This document shows, in pieces, positions 25,605 through 36,300 of a stretch of 64,000 nucleotides of DNA. This DNA comes from JACMLD01 sp039916305. Lineage in GTDB: Bacteria > Bacteroidota > Bacteroidia > Chitinophagales > Chitinophagaceae. How positions within the stretch are numbered: position 1 is the first letter of the stretch; every line of letters begins with the position of its first letter. Location: contig JBDSLR010000025.1 of assembly GCA_039916305.1 (NCBI GenBank), forward strand, positions 1-64,000. The letters are read 5' to 3'. Position numbers and translations under genes: made by a program. Under the pieces are notes generated by a model. The model was not told where the DNA came from. It did no database searches and saw nothing but the letters and a program-made list of their open reading frames with translations.

Positions 25605-26008
25605 TTGCTTTTTGCTTGTATGGCTGTTTCACTTCAATTGTTCGGAACTTAGGTAAAGTATTTAGCTAAAGGCCGGCTAATGTTGTTTTAATAACGCAAG
25701 GCTTGATCTATGGAACGTAAAGCTTGGTTTGGTTTGCTTCTCCCCATAAGGTCCCCCGCTGGGGTACAATGAAAAATTCTTTAACGAATGGCATGGATCC
25801 TTTAGCTCAATCATAGCCTCAAGGAAAGCGCAGCATCGAAAAGCGTGCGAAGGCCCGGTCGGCTAAAGGCCATCGTATCAAAAAGTGCTGCAAAAAAGCA
25901 AAATGCCCCTGATGTAGAAGCTGAAAAATATTTTTAACTTTCCTTTAGGGGTTTGTGCTGGTTTCTGTGTCTTAGGGATATAACGAACTTTCTTACTAAG
26001 TAGATTGC
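25605..26008. other. Gap between sigma and anti-sigma genes
   Basis: About 404 bases with no gene on either strand. Its last 70 bases carry the putative ECF promoter at 25947-25975. The rest is of mixed composition; short inverted repeats such as GGCCGGC (about 25671) and GGCCCGGTCGGC (about 25851) occur but no clear terminator. Confidence 0.4.
25947..25975 (+). promoter_or_regulatory. Putative ECF sigma-dependent promoter before the anti-sigma gene
   Basis: AGGGGTTTG, 12 bases, TGTGTCTTAG. From memory, blocks of the form AGGGG-T-rich and TGTCTTA often precede FecR-type genes in Bacteroidota and fit a -35/-10 pair of the ECF factor encoded upstream. The block ends 33 bases before the FecR start codon at 26009. 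Confidence 0.45.
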
Positions 26009-27142
26009 ATGCCAAATAACAAGATCTGGGAATTGATTGCCAAAAAATTATCCGGCGAAGCCTCCGTTGAAGAACTGGGCGAACTGGAACAGTTATTAAA
26101 GGCCAACCCTGATATGCATTACCCGATGCAGACAGTGGCAGATCTGTGGCACCATGCCACCCCCGATACAGAAGATGCCCACCTCGCTTTTACCAAACAT
26201 GCAGACCGCATGAAAGAACTTGGCATCAGCCCTGAATCTGAACAGGAGCCCGGCTTTACCACACCCCATACATCGCGTCGTAAAAAGCAGCTGTACCTGG
26301 CGCTCACTTTTCTTTTGCTCGTCACCGCCGGTTATTTTTCACGCTCCTTATTTTTTGGGGATGCCGTTAAGCCGCGGTCAATTGCCCATGCTGATAAAAG
26401 TGAAGTATCAACAAAATATGGCTCCCGTACAAAATTACTGTTACCAGACAGCACCCAGGTTTGGTTAAATTCCGGCAGCAAACTTTCTTACGATAAGTCT
26501 TACGGAAACGGCATACGTGAAGTTTCGCTGCAGGGCGAAGCTTTTTTTGATGTGGTTAAAAATCCGGCCCATCCATTTGTCATCCACACCAGCAGCATAG
26601 ACATTAAAGTATTGGGTACTGCATTCAATGTAAAATCGTTTCCGGGTGAGAAAAATACGGAAACAAGCCTTATACGCGGCAGCATTGAAGTAACCATCCA
26701 CAACAGGCCTGATCAGAAAATTATTTTGAGCCCCAATGAGAAACTGATTACCGCCAATGAACAACCGCTAACAACAACGGCCCGGCTGGAGAAGAATCCA
26801 ATGGCCGCAAAACTGGCTGCCGAAAACCAGGCAAACATGCGCGAAGAACCCATTGCCCAGGTAAGCCATCTTACATATGAGCCGCGCGACAGTACCGTTA
26901 TTGAAACTTCCTGGATGGAAAATAAACTGATTTTCCGCAGTGAAACTTTTGAAGACCTGTCGGTAAAAATGGAACGCTGGTATGGTGTAAACATCCGCTT
27001 TGCGGATGAAGCCATTAAACCAAAAAGGCTAAACGGCATTTTTGAAAATGAAACTATTCAGCAGGCTTTAAAAGCATTGCAGCTGATAACGCCTTTTGCC
27101 TATAAAATGAACAAAACTGAAATCATTATCTCGTCAAAATAA
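26009..27142 (+). CDS. FecR-family anti-sigma factor
   Basis: A 377-residue inner-membrane regulator. The N-terminal 95 residues are cytoplasmic and bind the ECF factor (WELIAKKLSGEASVEELGEL). A single membrane segment follows (LYLALTFLLLVTAGYF), then the periplasmic FecR domain: STKYGSRTKLLLPDSTQVWL, NSGSKLSYDKSYG, REVSLQGEAFFDVVKNPAHP and VLGTAFNVKSF are the standard blocks. The C-terminal 80 residues (DUF4974 type, ending TPFAYKMNKTEIIISSK) contact the SusC plug or STN domain. It links the receptor SusC, 166 bases downstream, to the sigma factor upstream. Confidence 0.93.
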   Translation: MPNNKIWELIAKKLSGEASVEELGELEQLLKANPDMHYPMQTVADLWHHATPDTEDAHLAFTKHADRMKELGISPESEQEPGFTTPHTSRRKKQLYLALTFLLLVTAGYFSRSLFFGDAVKPRSIAHADKSEVSTKYGSRTKLLLPDSTQVWLNSGSKLSYDKSYGNGIREVSLQGEAFFDVVKNPAHPFVIHTSSIDIKVLGTAFNVKSFPGEKNTETSLIRGSIEVTIHNRPDQKIILSPNEKLITANEQPLTTTARLEKNPMAAKLAAENQANMREEPIAQVSHLTYEPRDSTVIETSWMENKLIFRSETFEDLSVKMERWYGVNIRFADEAIKPKRLNGIFENETIQQALKALQLITPFAYKMNKTEIIISSK

Positions 27143-27202
27143 CAAACAATTGCTAAACCTAAATACTGCCGTATGAGAAAAACTACACCAACATAAAAAA
27201 AA

Positions 27203-27283
27203 GAACAGGACCCCGTTGCCGCGGCGCCCTGTTCAGGTAAGACAGAACATTGCTAAAACACCCTTTTTTGAAAAAGGGCTTTT
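27203..27283 (+). promoter_or_regulatory. susC leader with two hairpins
   Basis: GAACAGG (27203-27209) pairs with CCTGTTC (27228-27234) around a GC-rich apical part containing CCGCGG. A second hairpin, CCCTTTTT/AAAAAGGG with a small loop (27261-27278) and followed by CTTTT, looks like a weak terminator. Both lie before the SusC start codon at 27309, so they could attenuate receptor expression relative to the FecR gene or protect the susC message. Confidence 0.5.
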
Positions 27284-27308
27284 CATCTATCACCTTTCAA
27301 TTAAAAGT

Positions 27309-30300
27309 ATGAAAAAAAACTATTTGATGCCGCTATTATTCGCGCGGCACAAGTGCTTAAAGACGCTCCTGTTTATGAAACTAACCATGGCTTTACTTTT
27401 ACTCACCTGCTTCCAGGTTTCGGCCAATGTGTATTCTCAAACAAGAATTACGCTGAAGCTGCAGTCTACTGAACTGAAAAAGGCACTGACGATTATAGAA
27501 AGAAAGAGCAGTTACCGCTTTTTGTACAACGATGAAACCGTGAAAACCGGCATAAAAGTAGACGTGGAAGCCGATAACACACTGGTGACGGACGTACTGG
27601 ATAAATTGTTTGCCAGCAGGTTGTTGTCGTACAAAATACTGGAAAATAACCTGGTGGTCATTACTGGTAAAGACATGGATGTGCGGGAAACCAAAGTAAG
27701 CGGTAAAATAACTTCCTCGCTGGGCGAGATTTTACCGGGCGTATCTGTTAAAGTAAAAGGCAGTAGCCTGGGCACACAAACAGATGGCAACGGAAACTTT
27801 TCTTTAACGGTGCCGGACAATGCGGTCCTGGTTATATCTTATGTGGGTTATGTGGAGCAGGAAATAGCAGTAGGCGGTCGTACCAGCATTACGGTAAACC
27901 TGGTAGCCTCTACCCAAAAAATGGATGAAGTGGTAGTGATAGGTTACGGTGTTGCCAACAAGCGCGATTTAACCGGTTCCATCGCTAAAATTTCCGGCAA
28001 AGACATAGCTGACAAACCCAACAGCAACCCCATTGCTTCCCTGCAAGGCAAGGTGGCTGGTTTATCAGTAGTAAACAATGGCACACCAGGTGCTGCGCCA
28101 GATATTCGTATCCGGGGTACGGTAAGTATCGGCCAGGTGCATCCTTTATATGTGGTAGACGGTATTTTTAATGACAACATTGATTACTTAAACCCTAACG
28201 ACATAGAATCAATAGAAGTATTGAAAGATCCTTCTTCACTGGCCATCTTTGGCGTAAAAGGCGCTACCGGTGTTATTGCCATCACTACTAAAAAGGCAAA
28301 AGCAGGCCAGGTGGTGGTTAATTTCAATACCAGCTTTGGTACTAAAAAACTGGTAGACAAAATAAAGCTTACAGATGCCAATGGGTTTAAAACATTGTTC
28401 GCAGAAGAAAATGCAAACAACGGTGTGGCTACACCTGATTATTCTGCATTAACTGCCAACACAGACTGGATAGACGCTGTTACAAGAACAGCAAAATTCA
28501 GCAACAATAACCTGAGCATATCCGGTAGTACAGAAAAAAATAAATTCAGCCTTGGCCTGGGATATATTTATGACGAAGGCATTATCAGGCATGAGAAACT
28601 GGAGAAAATGCAGCTTTCTTTCAGCGATGAATTTAAACTGAATAAAGCCTTTAAAATTGGTATCAACCTCAATTCTTCCAGGCAGAACAATCCTTTTGGC
28701 GCAGGTTCCGTATTGGATGATGCCCGCAAAGTAATGCCGGGCGTTTCTTCAGACACCAAAAATTTCAGGGTTGCAAATCCTTATGGCGGCGATAGCATTA
28801 ATACCAATGTCTACTCTGGCCTGGCTACTTTTTTACAAAGTGCCGGTGTGGTAAATCCACTGTTGTCTGTAGAGAATACATGGAACAGGAAATCAAATAT
28901 TGAATACCGCAATGTAGGAAGCGTATACGCAGAACTTAGCTTTCTCAAATACTTCACGCTGCGCTCCACGTTTTATGCTGATATCAGCAGCATCAATAAC
29001 CGGAGCTACAATCCCCTGTATTATGCCTACAACCCGTTGACCAATGCGCCTTACCTGTATGGTGAAAAAACCCAGGTAACAGAGAACGATGATACCTACC
29101 GGAAATTTCAGCAGGATCATATTCTCACTTTTCGTAAAACATTTGGCGACCATAGCGTAACCGCTACTGCCGGGTTTACCAGTTATTATTTTGGTCATTT
29201 TGGAAGAACAGGTATTGCTAAACCTTACACAGTTGGTAACGCATTACCAATTCCGGATAATAAAAGGTTCTGGTACATGACTACGCAGTTTAATGATCCC
29301 AATGCTACCATAGCCAGCTCAGGACAAAGCGAATATTCCACCGCTTCTGTTTTAGGCAGGGTATTGTACAATTACAAAGGCAAATATTATTTGAATGCTT
29401 CGCTGCGCGATGACGCTACTTCACAGATTCCTACTAAAAACCGTCACCAGCAATTCTGGGCTTTAGGTGCTGCATGGGATATCAGCAAAGAAAGTTTTAT
29501 GCAGAGTGTAACGCAGATAGATTTTCTTAAACTGAAAGGTTCAATAGGTGTACTGGGTAACCAGAGTGCTTCATACCTGGATGGTACCCCAATCAATTAT
29601 CCTTTTTATCCTAACCTGAATACGGGTGTTTCTGCCGTATTTGGCACCAATACGTACGCTGCCGCTGTTCCATTATGGGATCCCAATCCGGATTTAAAAT
29701 GGGAAACAGTGCATGCGCAGGAAATTGGTATAGAGCTGAATGCTTTCAGGAACCGCTTTCATTTTGAATTCAATTACTTTAATAAGAATACCAAAGACCT
29801 GATGACGCTGGTTGACAGAAGTGCACAGGGCCTTAGAAATTTACTGGAAAATGGTGGCAGCATCCGCAACTGGGGTGAAGAATTTACCGCTGCATGGACG
29901 CAAACGGTAAACAAAGATTTTACGGTAAACCTCGGTGGTAATATTACCTTCCTTCAAAACAAAGTAATCAGCCTTTCTCCGGATATTCCAGGCGGTTTCT
30001 TATCGCGTGGTTTTCAGAATAACGGAAGTGCGGAAAGCAGAACAATACCTGGTCAGCCAATCGGATCTTTTTATGGCTACACAGTAGAAGGTATTTACCA
30101 GAGCTATGCTGACATCTTAAAATCACCCGTGGCTTCCGCGGTAGGTGCTTACGGACCCGGCGATTTTAAATTTAAAGACATAAACGGTGATGGAAAAATT
30201 ACTGCAGATGACAGGTCTGTAATCGGCAACCCTACACCCAAGTTTACGTATGGTGTTAATGTTAATCTAACCTATAAGAACTTCAGTTTGGGTATTGATA

Positions 30301-30722
30301 TGGGCGGTGTATATGGTAACCAGGTTTTCAGAACATGGGGTTCACTGGAATCGCCTTTTCAGCGTGTAAATTATTCTGCCGACAAACTGGAAAGGTGGCA
30401 TGGAGAAGGTACTTCCAACTGGGTGCCTATCCTCAGCCAGGGACACCGTTACAACTACAATGGGTCTACCTATAATATTGAAGACGGAAGTTATTTCAGG
30501 CTCAGGAACCTGCAGCTGGGTTACAATTTTGGTCAGCGTTTAATCTCAAAAGCTAAAATAAAAAACCTGCGCTTGTACCTGAACGTACAAAATGCTAAAA
30601 CCTGGAAAAACAATTTGGGCTACACTGCAGAATTTGGAGGTGATGCTACCGCTTTCGGTTATGACAATGCGGGCGGCGCTATTCCCGTAGTAACTACTGC
30701 AGGTCTGAACATAACTTTTTAA
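27309..30722 (+). CDS. SusC/RagA-family TonB-linked outer-membrane receptor
   Basis: A 1137-residue TonB-dependent transporter importing oligosaccharides with its SusD lid. The start at 27309 gives a signal peptide (LFMKLTMALLLLTCFQVSAN). An STN domain follows (LKLQSTELKKALTIIERKSS), which is the part that signals to FecR, then a CarboxypepD_reg-like domain (VSGKITSSLGEILPGVSVKV), the TonB box-like DEVVVIGYG, the plug with SIEVLKDPSSLAIFGVKGAT and GVIAITTKK, and a 22-strand barrel ending AGLNITF. EF-hand-like DINGDGKITADD is seen near residue 985 (bases 30178-30213). The gene is complete, and the SusD gene starts 19 bases later. Confidence 0.95.
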   Translation: MKKNYLMPLLFARHKCLKTLLFMKLTMALLLLTCFQVSANVYSQTRITLKLQSTELKKALTIIERKSSYRFLYNDETVKTGIKVDVEADNTLVTDVLDKLFASRLLSYKILENNLVVITGKDMDVRETKVSGKITSSLGEILPGVSVKVKGSSLGTQTDGNGNFSLTVPDNAVLVISYVGYVEQEIAVGGRTSITVNLVASTQKMDEVVVIGYGVANKRDLTGSIAKISGKDIADKPNSNPIASLQGKVAGLSVVNNGTPGAAPDIRIRGTVSIGQVHPLYVVDGIFNDNIDYLNPNDIESIEVLKDPSSLAIFGVKGATGVIAITTKKAKAGQVVVNFNTSFGTKKLVDKIKLTDANGFKTLFAEENANNGVATPDYSALTANTDWIDAVTRTAKFSNNNLSISGSTEKNKFSLGLGYIYDEGIIRHEKLEKMQLSFSDEFKLNKAFKIGINLNSSRQNNPFGAGSVLDDARKVMPGVSSDTKNFRVANPYGGDSINTNVYSGLATFLQSAGVVNPLLSVENTWNRKSNIEYRNVGSVYAELSFLKYFTLRSTFYADISSINNRSYNPLYYAYNPLTNAPYLYGEKTQVTENDDTYRKFQQDHILTFRKTFGDHSVTATAGFTSYYFGHFGRTGIAKPYTVGNALPIPDNKRFWYMTTQFNDPNATIASSGQSEYSTASVLGRVLYNYKGKYYLNASLRDDATSQIPTKNRHQQFWALGAAWDISKESFMQSVTQIDFLKLKGSIGVLGNQSASYLDGTPINYPFYPNLNTGVSAVFGTNTYAAAVPLWDPNPDLKWETVHAQEIGIELNAFRNRFHFEFNYFNKNTKDLMTLVDRSAQGLRNLLENGGSIRNWGEEFTAAWTQTVNKDFTVNLGGNITFLQNKVISLSPDIPGGFLSRGFQNNGSAESRTIPGQPIGSFYGYTVEGIYQSYADILKSPVASAVGAYGPGDFKFKDINGDGKITADDRSVIGNPTPKFTYGVNVNLTYKNFSLGIDMGGVYGNQVFRTWGSLESPFQRVNYSADKLERWHGEGTSNWVPILSQGHRYNYNGSTYNIEDGSYFRLRNLQLGYNFGQRLISKAKIKNLRLYLNVQNAKTWKNNLGYTAEFGGDATAFGYDNAGGAIPVVTTAGLNITF

Positions 30723-30741
30723 AACGATTAAAAATTTTGGT

Positions 30742-32316
30742 ATGAGAAAAAATAAAATTTTATTCTGGACTTTAATACTGGCACTTCCTGTGCTGGTGGC
30801 TGTTGCAGGATGCAGTAAATTCCTGGACAGAAAACCACTAACGGCAACACTGGACGATTTAAACCAGGGAACACTGGAAGCGCAGAGTTTTGGTTTATAT
30901 AATACACTGCGCTATGCCGGCTTCTCTACTTTGCCCTGGATAGATTTTCACAGTATACGTGATGACGATGCGCAAAAAGGCAGCAGCAGCACCGATGGTG
31001 CAGAAATCAATACCGAATTTGAAACGTTTCAATACAGTAAAGATGACTGGGCGCCCAATACATACTGGAATGATCATTATACCATGATCAACCTGGCTAA
31101 TAAAGAACTGTATTATGCAGATTCATTAAAAGCCACCGATCCCGCTTCGCTCCGTAATATTGGAGAAGCACGTTTCTTCAGGGCATATTCCTTTTTTGAA
31201 CTGGTAAAAACATATGGTGAAGTGCCATTGATTAATTTCTATTTCACCAATGCTACAGACGGTATTAAACCAAAATCTACCGTGGCGGCTATTTACGCAC
31301 AGATTGATGCTGACTTAACAGTGGCTGCACAAAACCTACCACTCAACTGGTCTGTTGGTGGTACCAATATTTACCCCGGAAGAGTTACCCGCGGTGCTGC
31401 CAATACATTGTGGGCGCAAAGTCACCTTTACAGGCAAGGCTGGGGCAGGGTAGTTGGACTTTGTAATGAGATAATTGCATCAGGCCAATATTCGCTGGCA
31501 ACAACATTTCCTGAAATTTGGAAAGATGGCCTTAATGGCGCTGGTAAAAACGGCCCGGAATCAATTTTTGAAATGAACTGTTATGTAGGTGCCAATGGAA
31601 CCAGCAACAACGGTGTTGCATGGGCTACCAGCCAGAATGTACGCCAGGGTGGTGCCACCAATGTATGGAACCTCGGCTGGGGCTGGAATACGCCTACTGC
31701 TAAACTGGAAAGTGCATGGCCTTCTACAGACCCGCGCAAGATGCAAACTATTCTATACTCAGGCCAGTTTGACGGCGGGGCAGCTGCCGGTGGTTATGGG
31801 GCCACGTTGCCGGCCTATAATCCCGGTCCCGGACTTGACCAGCTTTACTGGAATAAAAAAGTGTATTCTGATCCGCAGATGCGGCAGTTTACCGGGCAAA
31901 TATTTGGCGGTGGTGGAGCAGATTGGGTAAACCACCGTATACTTCGCTACGCAGATGTTCTGTTAATGCTGGCAGAAGCGGCCAATGAAGCAGGCGATGG
32001 CGTAACGGCGGCTGCCAACCTGGAGAAAGTGCGGAACCGGGCCAGTGGTAACCTGGGTGTAACCCGTACCATTGTTCCACCAATTGCGTTTGTTAACCAG
32101 GCACAAATGAGAACCGCTATCAAAAACGAAAGGAGATGGGAGTTTGCCATGGAAGGATACCGGTTTTATGACCTGGTACGCTGGGGCGATGCAATAACTG
32201 AACTGGGGCCACTGGGTTATACGGACAGGTGTAAGTATTACCCGATACCTCAAAAGGCAATTGACCTGTCTAAAGTAAATGGCGTGGAAGTGCTGAAACA
32301 AAACCCGCTTTGGTAA
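30742..32316 (+). CDS. SusD/RagB-family nutrient-binding outer-membrane lipoprotein
   Basis: A 524-residue surface lipoprotein that binds glycan and caps the SusC transporter. The signal peptide ends in VAVAGCSKFL, with the lipidated Cys at the lipobox. The SusD-like N-terminal domain starts with LDRKPLTATLDDL; helical TPR-like pairs (ANKELYYADSLKATD, ARFFRAYSFFELVKTYGEVP) are typical; the RagB/SusD C-terminal domain ends with YRFYDLVRWGDAI and CKYYPIPQKAIDL. The start lies 19 bases after SusC, so the two are one operon. A 42-base gap leads to the LamG lipoprotein. Confidence 0.95.
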   Translation: MRKNKILFWTLILALPVLVAVAGCSKFLDRKPLTATLDDLNQGTLEAQSFGLYNTLRYAGFSTLPWIDFHSIRDDDAQKGSSSTDGAEINTEFETFQYSKDDWAPNTYWNDHYTMINLANKELYYADSLKATDPASLRNIGEARFFRAYSFFELVKTYGEVPLINFYFTNATDGIKPKSTVAAIYAQIDADLTVAAQNLPLNWSVGGTNIYPGRVTRGAANTLWAQSHLYRQGWGRVVGLCNEIIASGQYSLATTFPEIWKDGLNGAGKNGPESIFEMNCYVGANGTSNNGVAWATSQNVRQGGATNVWNLGWGWNTPTAKLESAWPSTDPRKMQTILYSGQFDGGAAAGGYGATLPAYNPGPGLDQLYWNKKVYSDPQMRQFTGQIFGGGGADWVNHRILRYADVLLMLAEAANEAGDGVTAAANLEKVRNRASGNLGVTRTIVPPIAFVNQAQMRTAIKNERRWEFAMEGYRFYDLVRWGDAITELGPLGYTDRCKYYPIPQKAIDLSKVNGVEVLKQNPLW

Positions 32317-32357
32317 ACTCACGTACATAATATTATTAACTAATTAAAATTATAGAT

Positions 32358-33215
32358 ATGACATTTAGTAAAATAACCAGGCATGCAATGCTGATTGCAG
32401 TACTGGGGCTGGCTATCAGCAGTTGTAAAAAACTGGATCGTCCTGCACTGGCAGATTATCCAAAAGATGCCAATCCTCCTGGCGGCCCTTTGAAATTTTT
32501 CGTTGCTTTTGATGGCACTAGTACTAATCCATTAATGAATGGCGTAGACAGCATCAGGGCAAATTTTCCTGCGAGTAATTCAGCCACCTCCATTGATGGC
32601 ATATCTGGAAAAGGATACAAAGGCAGCGAAACGGTGTTTACGCAGTACGCCTCTGCCAATGATTTCGTTAAATCTACCAGCTTTACAGTTTCATTTTGGG
32701 TAAAGAAAACACCCCAGGCTGCAGGCAAAGGAACCAATTTTGCATTTGCGCTCAATGCCAAAGGCTATAGCTGGACCAATTTGAAAATGTTTCTTGAATT
32801 TGAAGATGCAGGAAACCCCAGCACTACAGATTCTGCTTCTGCAAAGTTCTATTTGTTAGACCAGTGGTTTGAATTTACCGGTACCAAAAGGATGAAAAAC
32901 GTGCTTAATGGTAGCTGGCACCACCTGGCATTTACGTACAATGAAGCTACTTCTACGCTGATACCGTATATTGATGGCGCCGTGCCCACCAACCTGCCGG
33001 CCGGCTTTGGCAATGTAACCAATAATGGCAGCGCAAGAGGTAAACTTGATTTTGGAACAGATGTTACCGGCCTTACCATTGGTGGCGCAGGAACAGTTGC
33101 AAAAGATGCCAATGGATGGATGGGTAATTTTGATGGCCAGCTGGATCAGTTCAGGATGTACGGCACAGTTCTGTCTGCGGCAGATATTGCAGCACTGTAT
33201 GCGGGTAAAAAATAA
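32358..33215 (+). CDS. LamG/concanavalin A-like surface lipoprotein
   Basis: A 285-residue lipoprotein (lipobox LGLAISSCKKLD) with one concanavalin A-like jelly-roll: FVKSTSFTVSFWVKKTPQ, GSWHHLAFTYNEATSTLIPY followed by IDG, and LDQFRMYGTVLSAADIAALY are the standard LamG_3 strands. Such proteins in PULs are taken as surface glycan-binding proteins that help capture polysaccharide for SusC/SusD. It lies 42 bases after SusD, and a terminator follows it at 33243-33273, so it ends the first transcript of the locus. Confidence 0.85.
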   Translation: MTFSKITRHAMLIAVLGLAISSCKKLDRPALADYPKDANPPGGPLKFFVAFDGTSTNPLMNGVDSIRANFPASNSATSIDGISGKGYKGSETVFTQYASANDFVKSTSFTVSFWVKKTPQAAGKGTNFAFALNAKGYSWTNLKMFLEFEDAGNPSTTDSASAKFYLLDQWFEFTGTKRMKNVLNGSWHHLAFTYNEATSTLIPYIDGAVPTNLPAGFGNVTNNGSARGKLDFGTDVTGLTIGGAGTVAKDANGWMGNFDGQLDQFRMYGTVLSAADIAALYAGKK

Positions 33216-33242
33216 ATAAATTTTGCATTCATACAAAATAGT

Positions 33243-33273
33243 AAAGGGTTGCATAATTTATTTGCAGCCCTTT
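33243..33273 (+). terminator. Terminator after the LamG gene
   Basis: AAAGGGTTGC, 11 bases, GCAGCCCTTT, then ATTATTTT; one G-T pair in the ten-base stem. It lies 28 bases after the stop codon at 33215 and before the VCBS gene, separating the SusC-SusD-LamG message from the genes that follow, perhaps incompletely. Confidence 0.65.
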
Positions 33274-33322
33274 ATTATTTTCCACATCGCAGCGGAACAA
33301 TTTTATAATAAGTAATCAATAT

Positions 33323-36300
33323 ATGAAACCTGCCAGGTTATCTGTTCTTATTACTGCTGCAACCATCCTGCTTTTTTCCTGTAAGCAACAGGTGAATACA
33401 TTGTTCACCAGCGTGCCAGCATCTTCCAGTAATATTCAATTTGAAAATAACCTGGAAAAAAAAGAACGCTTCGGCATTCTGTACTACCTGTATTATTACA
33501 ATGGTGGCGGCGTAGCCACCGGCGATGTCAACAACGATGGCCTGGCCGATATTTATTTTACTGCTAATAGCAAAGGCCACAATAAACTTTATCTCAACAA
33601 AGGCAATTTTAAGTTTGAAGACATTACAGCAAAAGCACGCGTAGCAGGTACGGCCGACTGGAGCAGTGGCGTTACCATGGCTGATGTAAATGGCGATGGC
33701 CTGCTGGATATCTATACCTCAGCGGTTAGTGGCCACCATGGACTGCAGGGTCACAATGAACTGTTTATAAATAACGGCCGACGGGGCGGTTCTTCTACCA
33801 TTCCTCCGGGAGAGGAGGGTCAGGCGGAAATCTCCTTTACAGAAAGCTCGGCTAAATACGGTCTTGACTTTGCCGGCTTTACCGGCCAGGTGGCTTTTTT
33901 TGATTATGACCACGATGGCGACCTGGATTGTTACATGCTCAACCAGAGCCATAAACCCAACGAAAATATTGTTGATACCAGCCACCGCAGAAAACCGGAT
34001 GCATTGGCCGGCGATCGTTTATACAGGAACGATATGAATGGTGCGCAGCAAAAATTTACCGATGTTTCTGCAGAGGCGGGTATTTACCAGGGCGATCTTG
34101 GCTACGGGTTGGGTATCTCCATAGCAGATATTAATAATGATGGCTGGGAAGATATTTATGTGGGCAATGATTTTCATGAAAATGATTACTATTATGTGAA
34201 CCGGCAGAACGGAAAATTCCAGGAAGAAGGCGCCCTGCACTTTGACCATTACAGCCGGTTTAGTATGGGCAACGATATTGCAGATTATAACAATGACGGC
34301 CAGCTGGATATTGTAACAACAGATATGTTGCCGCCTGGCGAAAAAACAGTGAAGACCTATGGCAGTGATGAGAACGCAGATATTTATAAATTCAAGATTA
34401 TAAAAAACGGATTCCAGTACCAGTTTTCAAAAAACTGCCTGCAGCGTAACAATGGCAACGGCGTTAGTTTTAGTGAAACCGGGCTGCAGGCCGGTATATC
34501 TGCCAGCGACTGGAGCTGGTGCCCCCTGCTTGCCGATTTTGATAACGATGGCAATAAGGATTTATTTATCTCAAGCGGTATTGTAAAAAGACCGGTTGAT
34601 TTGGATTACATAAAATTTGTATCTAATCTTTATGTGCACAAAAAATTAAATACCTCCGATAAATATGATGATATGGCGCTGGATAAAATGCCCGATGGCG
34701 CCTCGCACCCATTTTTATACAAAGGAGACGGTAAGATAAATTTTGCAGATGTAAGCAATGACTGGGGTACCGGCCAGATGAACGGCTATTATAACGGTGC
34801 TGCCTATGCTGATTTTGACAATGATGGCAACCTGGACCTGGCCATCAACTGCATCAACGCGCCGGCTGTGTTACTAAAAAATAATTCACCAAAGAAAAAC
34901 TACCTGTCTGTTGCCTTTAAAGGAGACGGATTAAATACCAATGGTATAGGTGCCAAAGCCTATGTATTTGCTGCTGGTAAAATGCAGTACCAGCAGTTAA
35001 TGCTCACCCGTGGTTTTCAGTCGTCTTCTGAGCCCCGTTTGCATTTCGGCCTTGACAGTATTAAAACCATCGACAGTTTATTAATTGTATGGCCCAACCA
35101 GCAATACCAGCTTATTAAAAATACAGCGGCTAATAAAGAACTGGTTGTTATGCAGAAAGAAGCCGTCACTACTTTTGAGTATAATGTATTTTTTCCTCCT
35201 GTTAAACCTGCATTTGAAGACATCAGTGCACAGATAAATACAGGCTGGAAACATGCTGAAAATGATTTTACTGATTTCAATATTCAGTACCTGCTACCCC
35301 ATATGGAATCTACCCGCGGCCCAAAACTGGCGGTGGCAGATGTAAACAAAGACGGACTGGATGATTTTTTTACCTGTGGCGCCAAAGGCAAACCCGGTAG
35401 CATGATGCTGCAAACAAAGCAGGGGACGTTTATGCGCGCAGACACGGCTGTGTTTAATACATCAGCCGCCAGTGAGCAGACAGACGCGGTTTTCTTTGAT
35501 GCCAATAATGATGGATACCCGGATTTGTATGTGGTAAGCGGCGGTAATGAATATGAAGATGGCAATCCTGCGCTTGCGGATAAATTATACATCAATGATA
35601 AGCGGGGCCATTTTACGCCATCGCCCTTGCCCGCTATTTTAACCAATAAAAATAGTGTGGCCATTGCAGATATAGACAAAGATGGGGATAACGATATTTT
35701 TATTGGCGGTTTTGCTGCTGCAAAAAGTTATGGTTACCCGCAGCCGTCTTATTTACTGGTAAACGATGGCAAAGCAAATTTTACCATGGCCGCACCTGCT
35801 GTAGCCAATCTGTCATCAGCCGGCATGATTACCAGCGCCGCATTTGCAGATACCAATAAAGATGGCTGGCCAGATTTGATAGTTGCAGGGGAATGGATGC
35901 CGGTAAAAATATTTATCAATAATAAAGGCATCTTCCAGGAAACTATATTGCCGCAATCTACCGGCCTTTGGCAAACGCTGTACACAACAGATATTAATGA
36001 AGACGGCTACCCGGATATACTGGCTGGGAACTGGGGCCATAATTCTAAATTATATGCTGGTAAAGACGGGCCGCTGAAATTATACGTGAAAGATTTTGAC
36101 AAGAATGGATCTGTTGAGCAGGTACTGGCTTATTCCATTGCGGGCAAAGAATATACTTTTTTAGCAAAAGATGAACTGGAAAGAGAAATGCCGGTTTTAA
36201 AAAAGGCTTACCTCAGTTATAATGAGGTGGCCGGGCAGACCATTCAGTACATGTTTTTCGATCTGTTTAAAGACTATAAAGAGTTAAAAGCGGAAGTGCT

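Noticed and set aside
25014..27142. Sigma/FecR pair considered as an iron-citrate (Fec) system
   Set aside because: The next genes are SusC/SusD and glycoside hydrolases, so the pair serves polysaccharide uptake.
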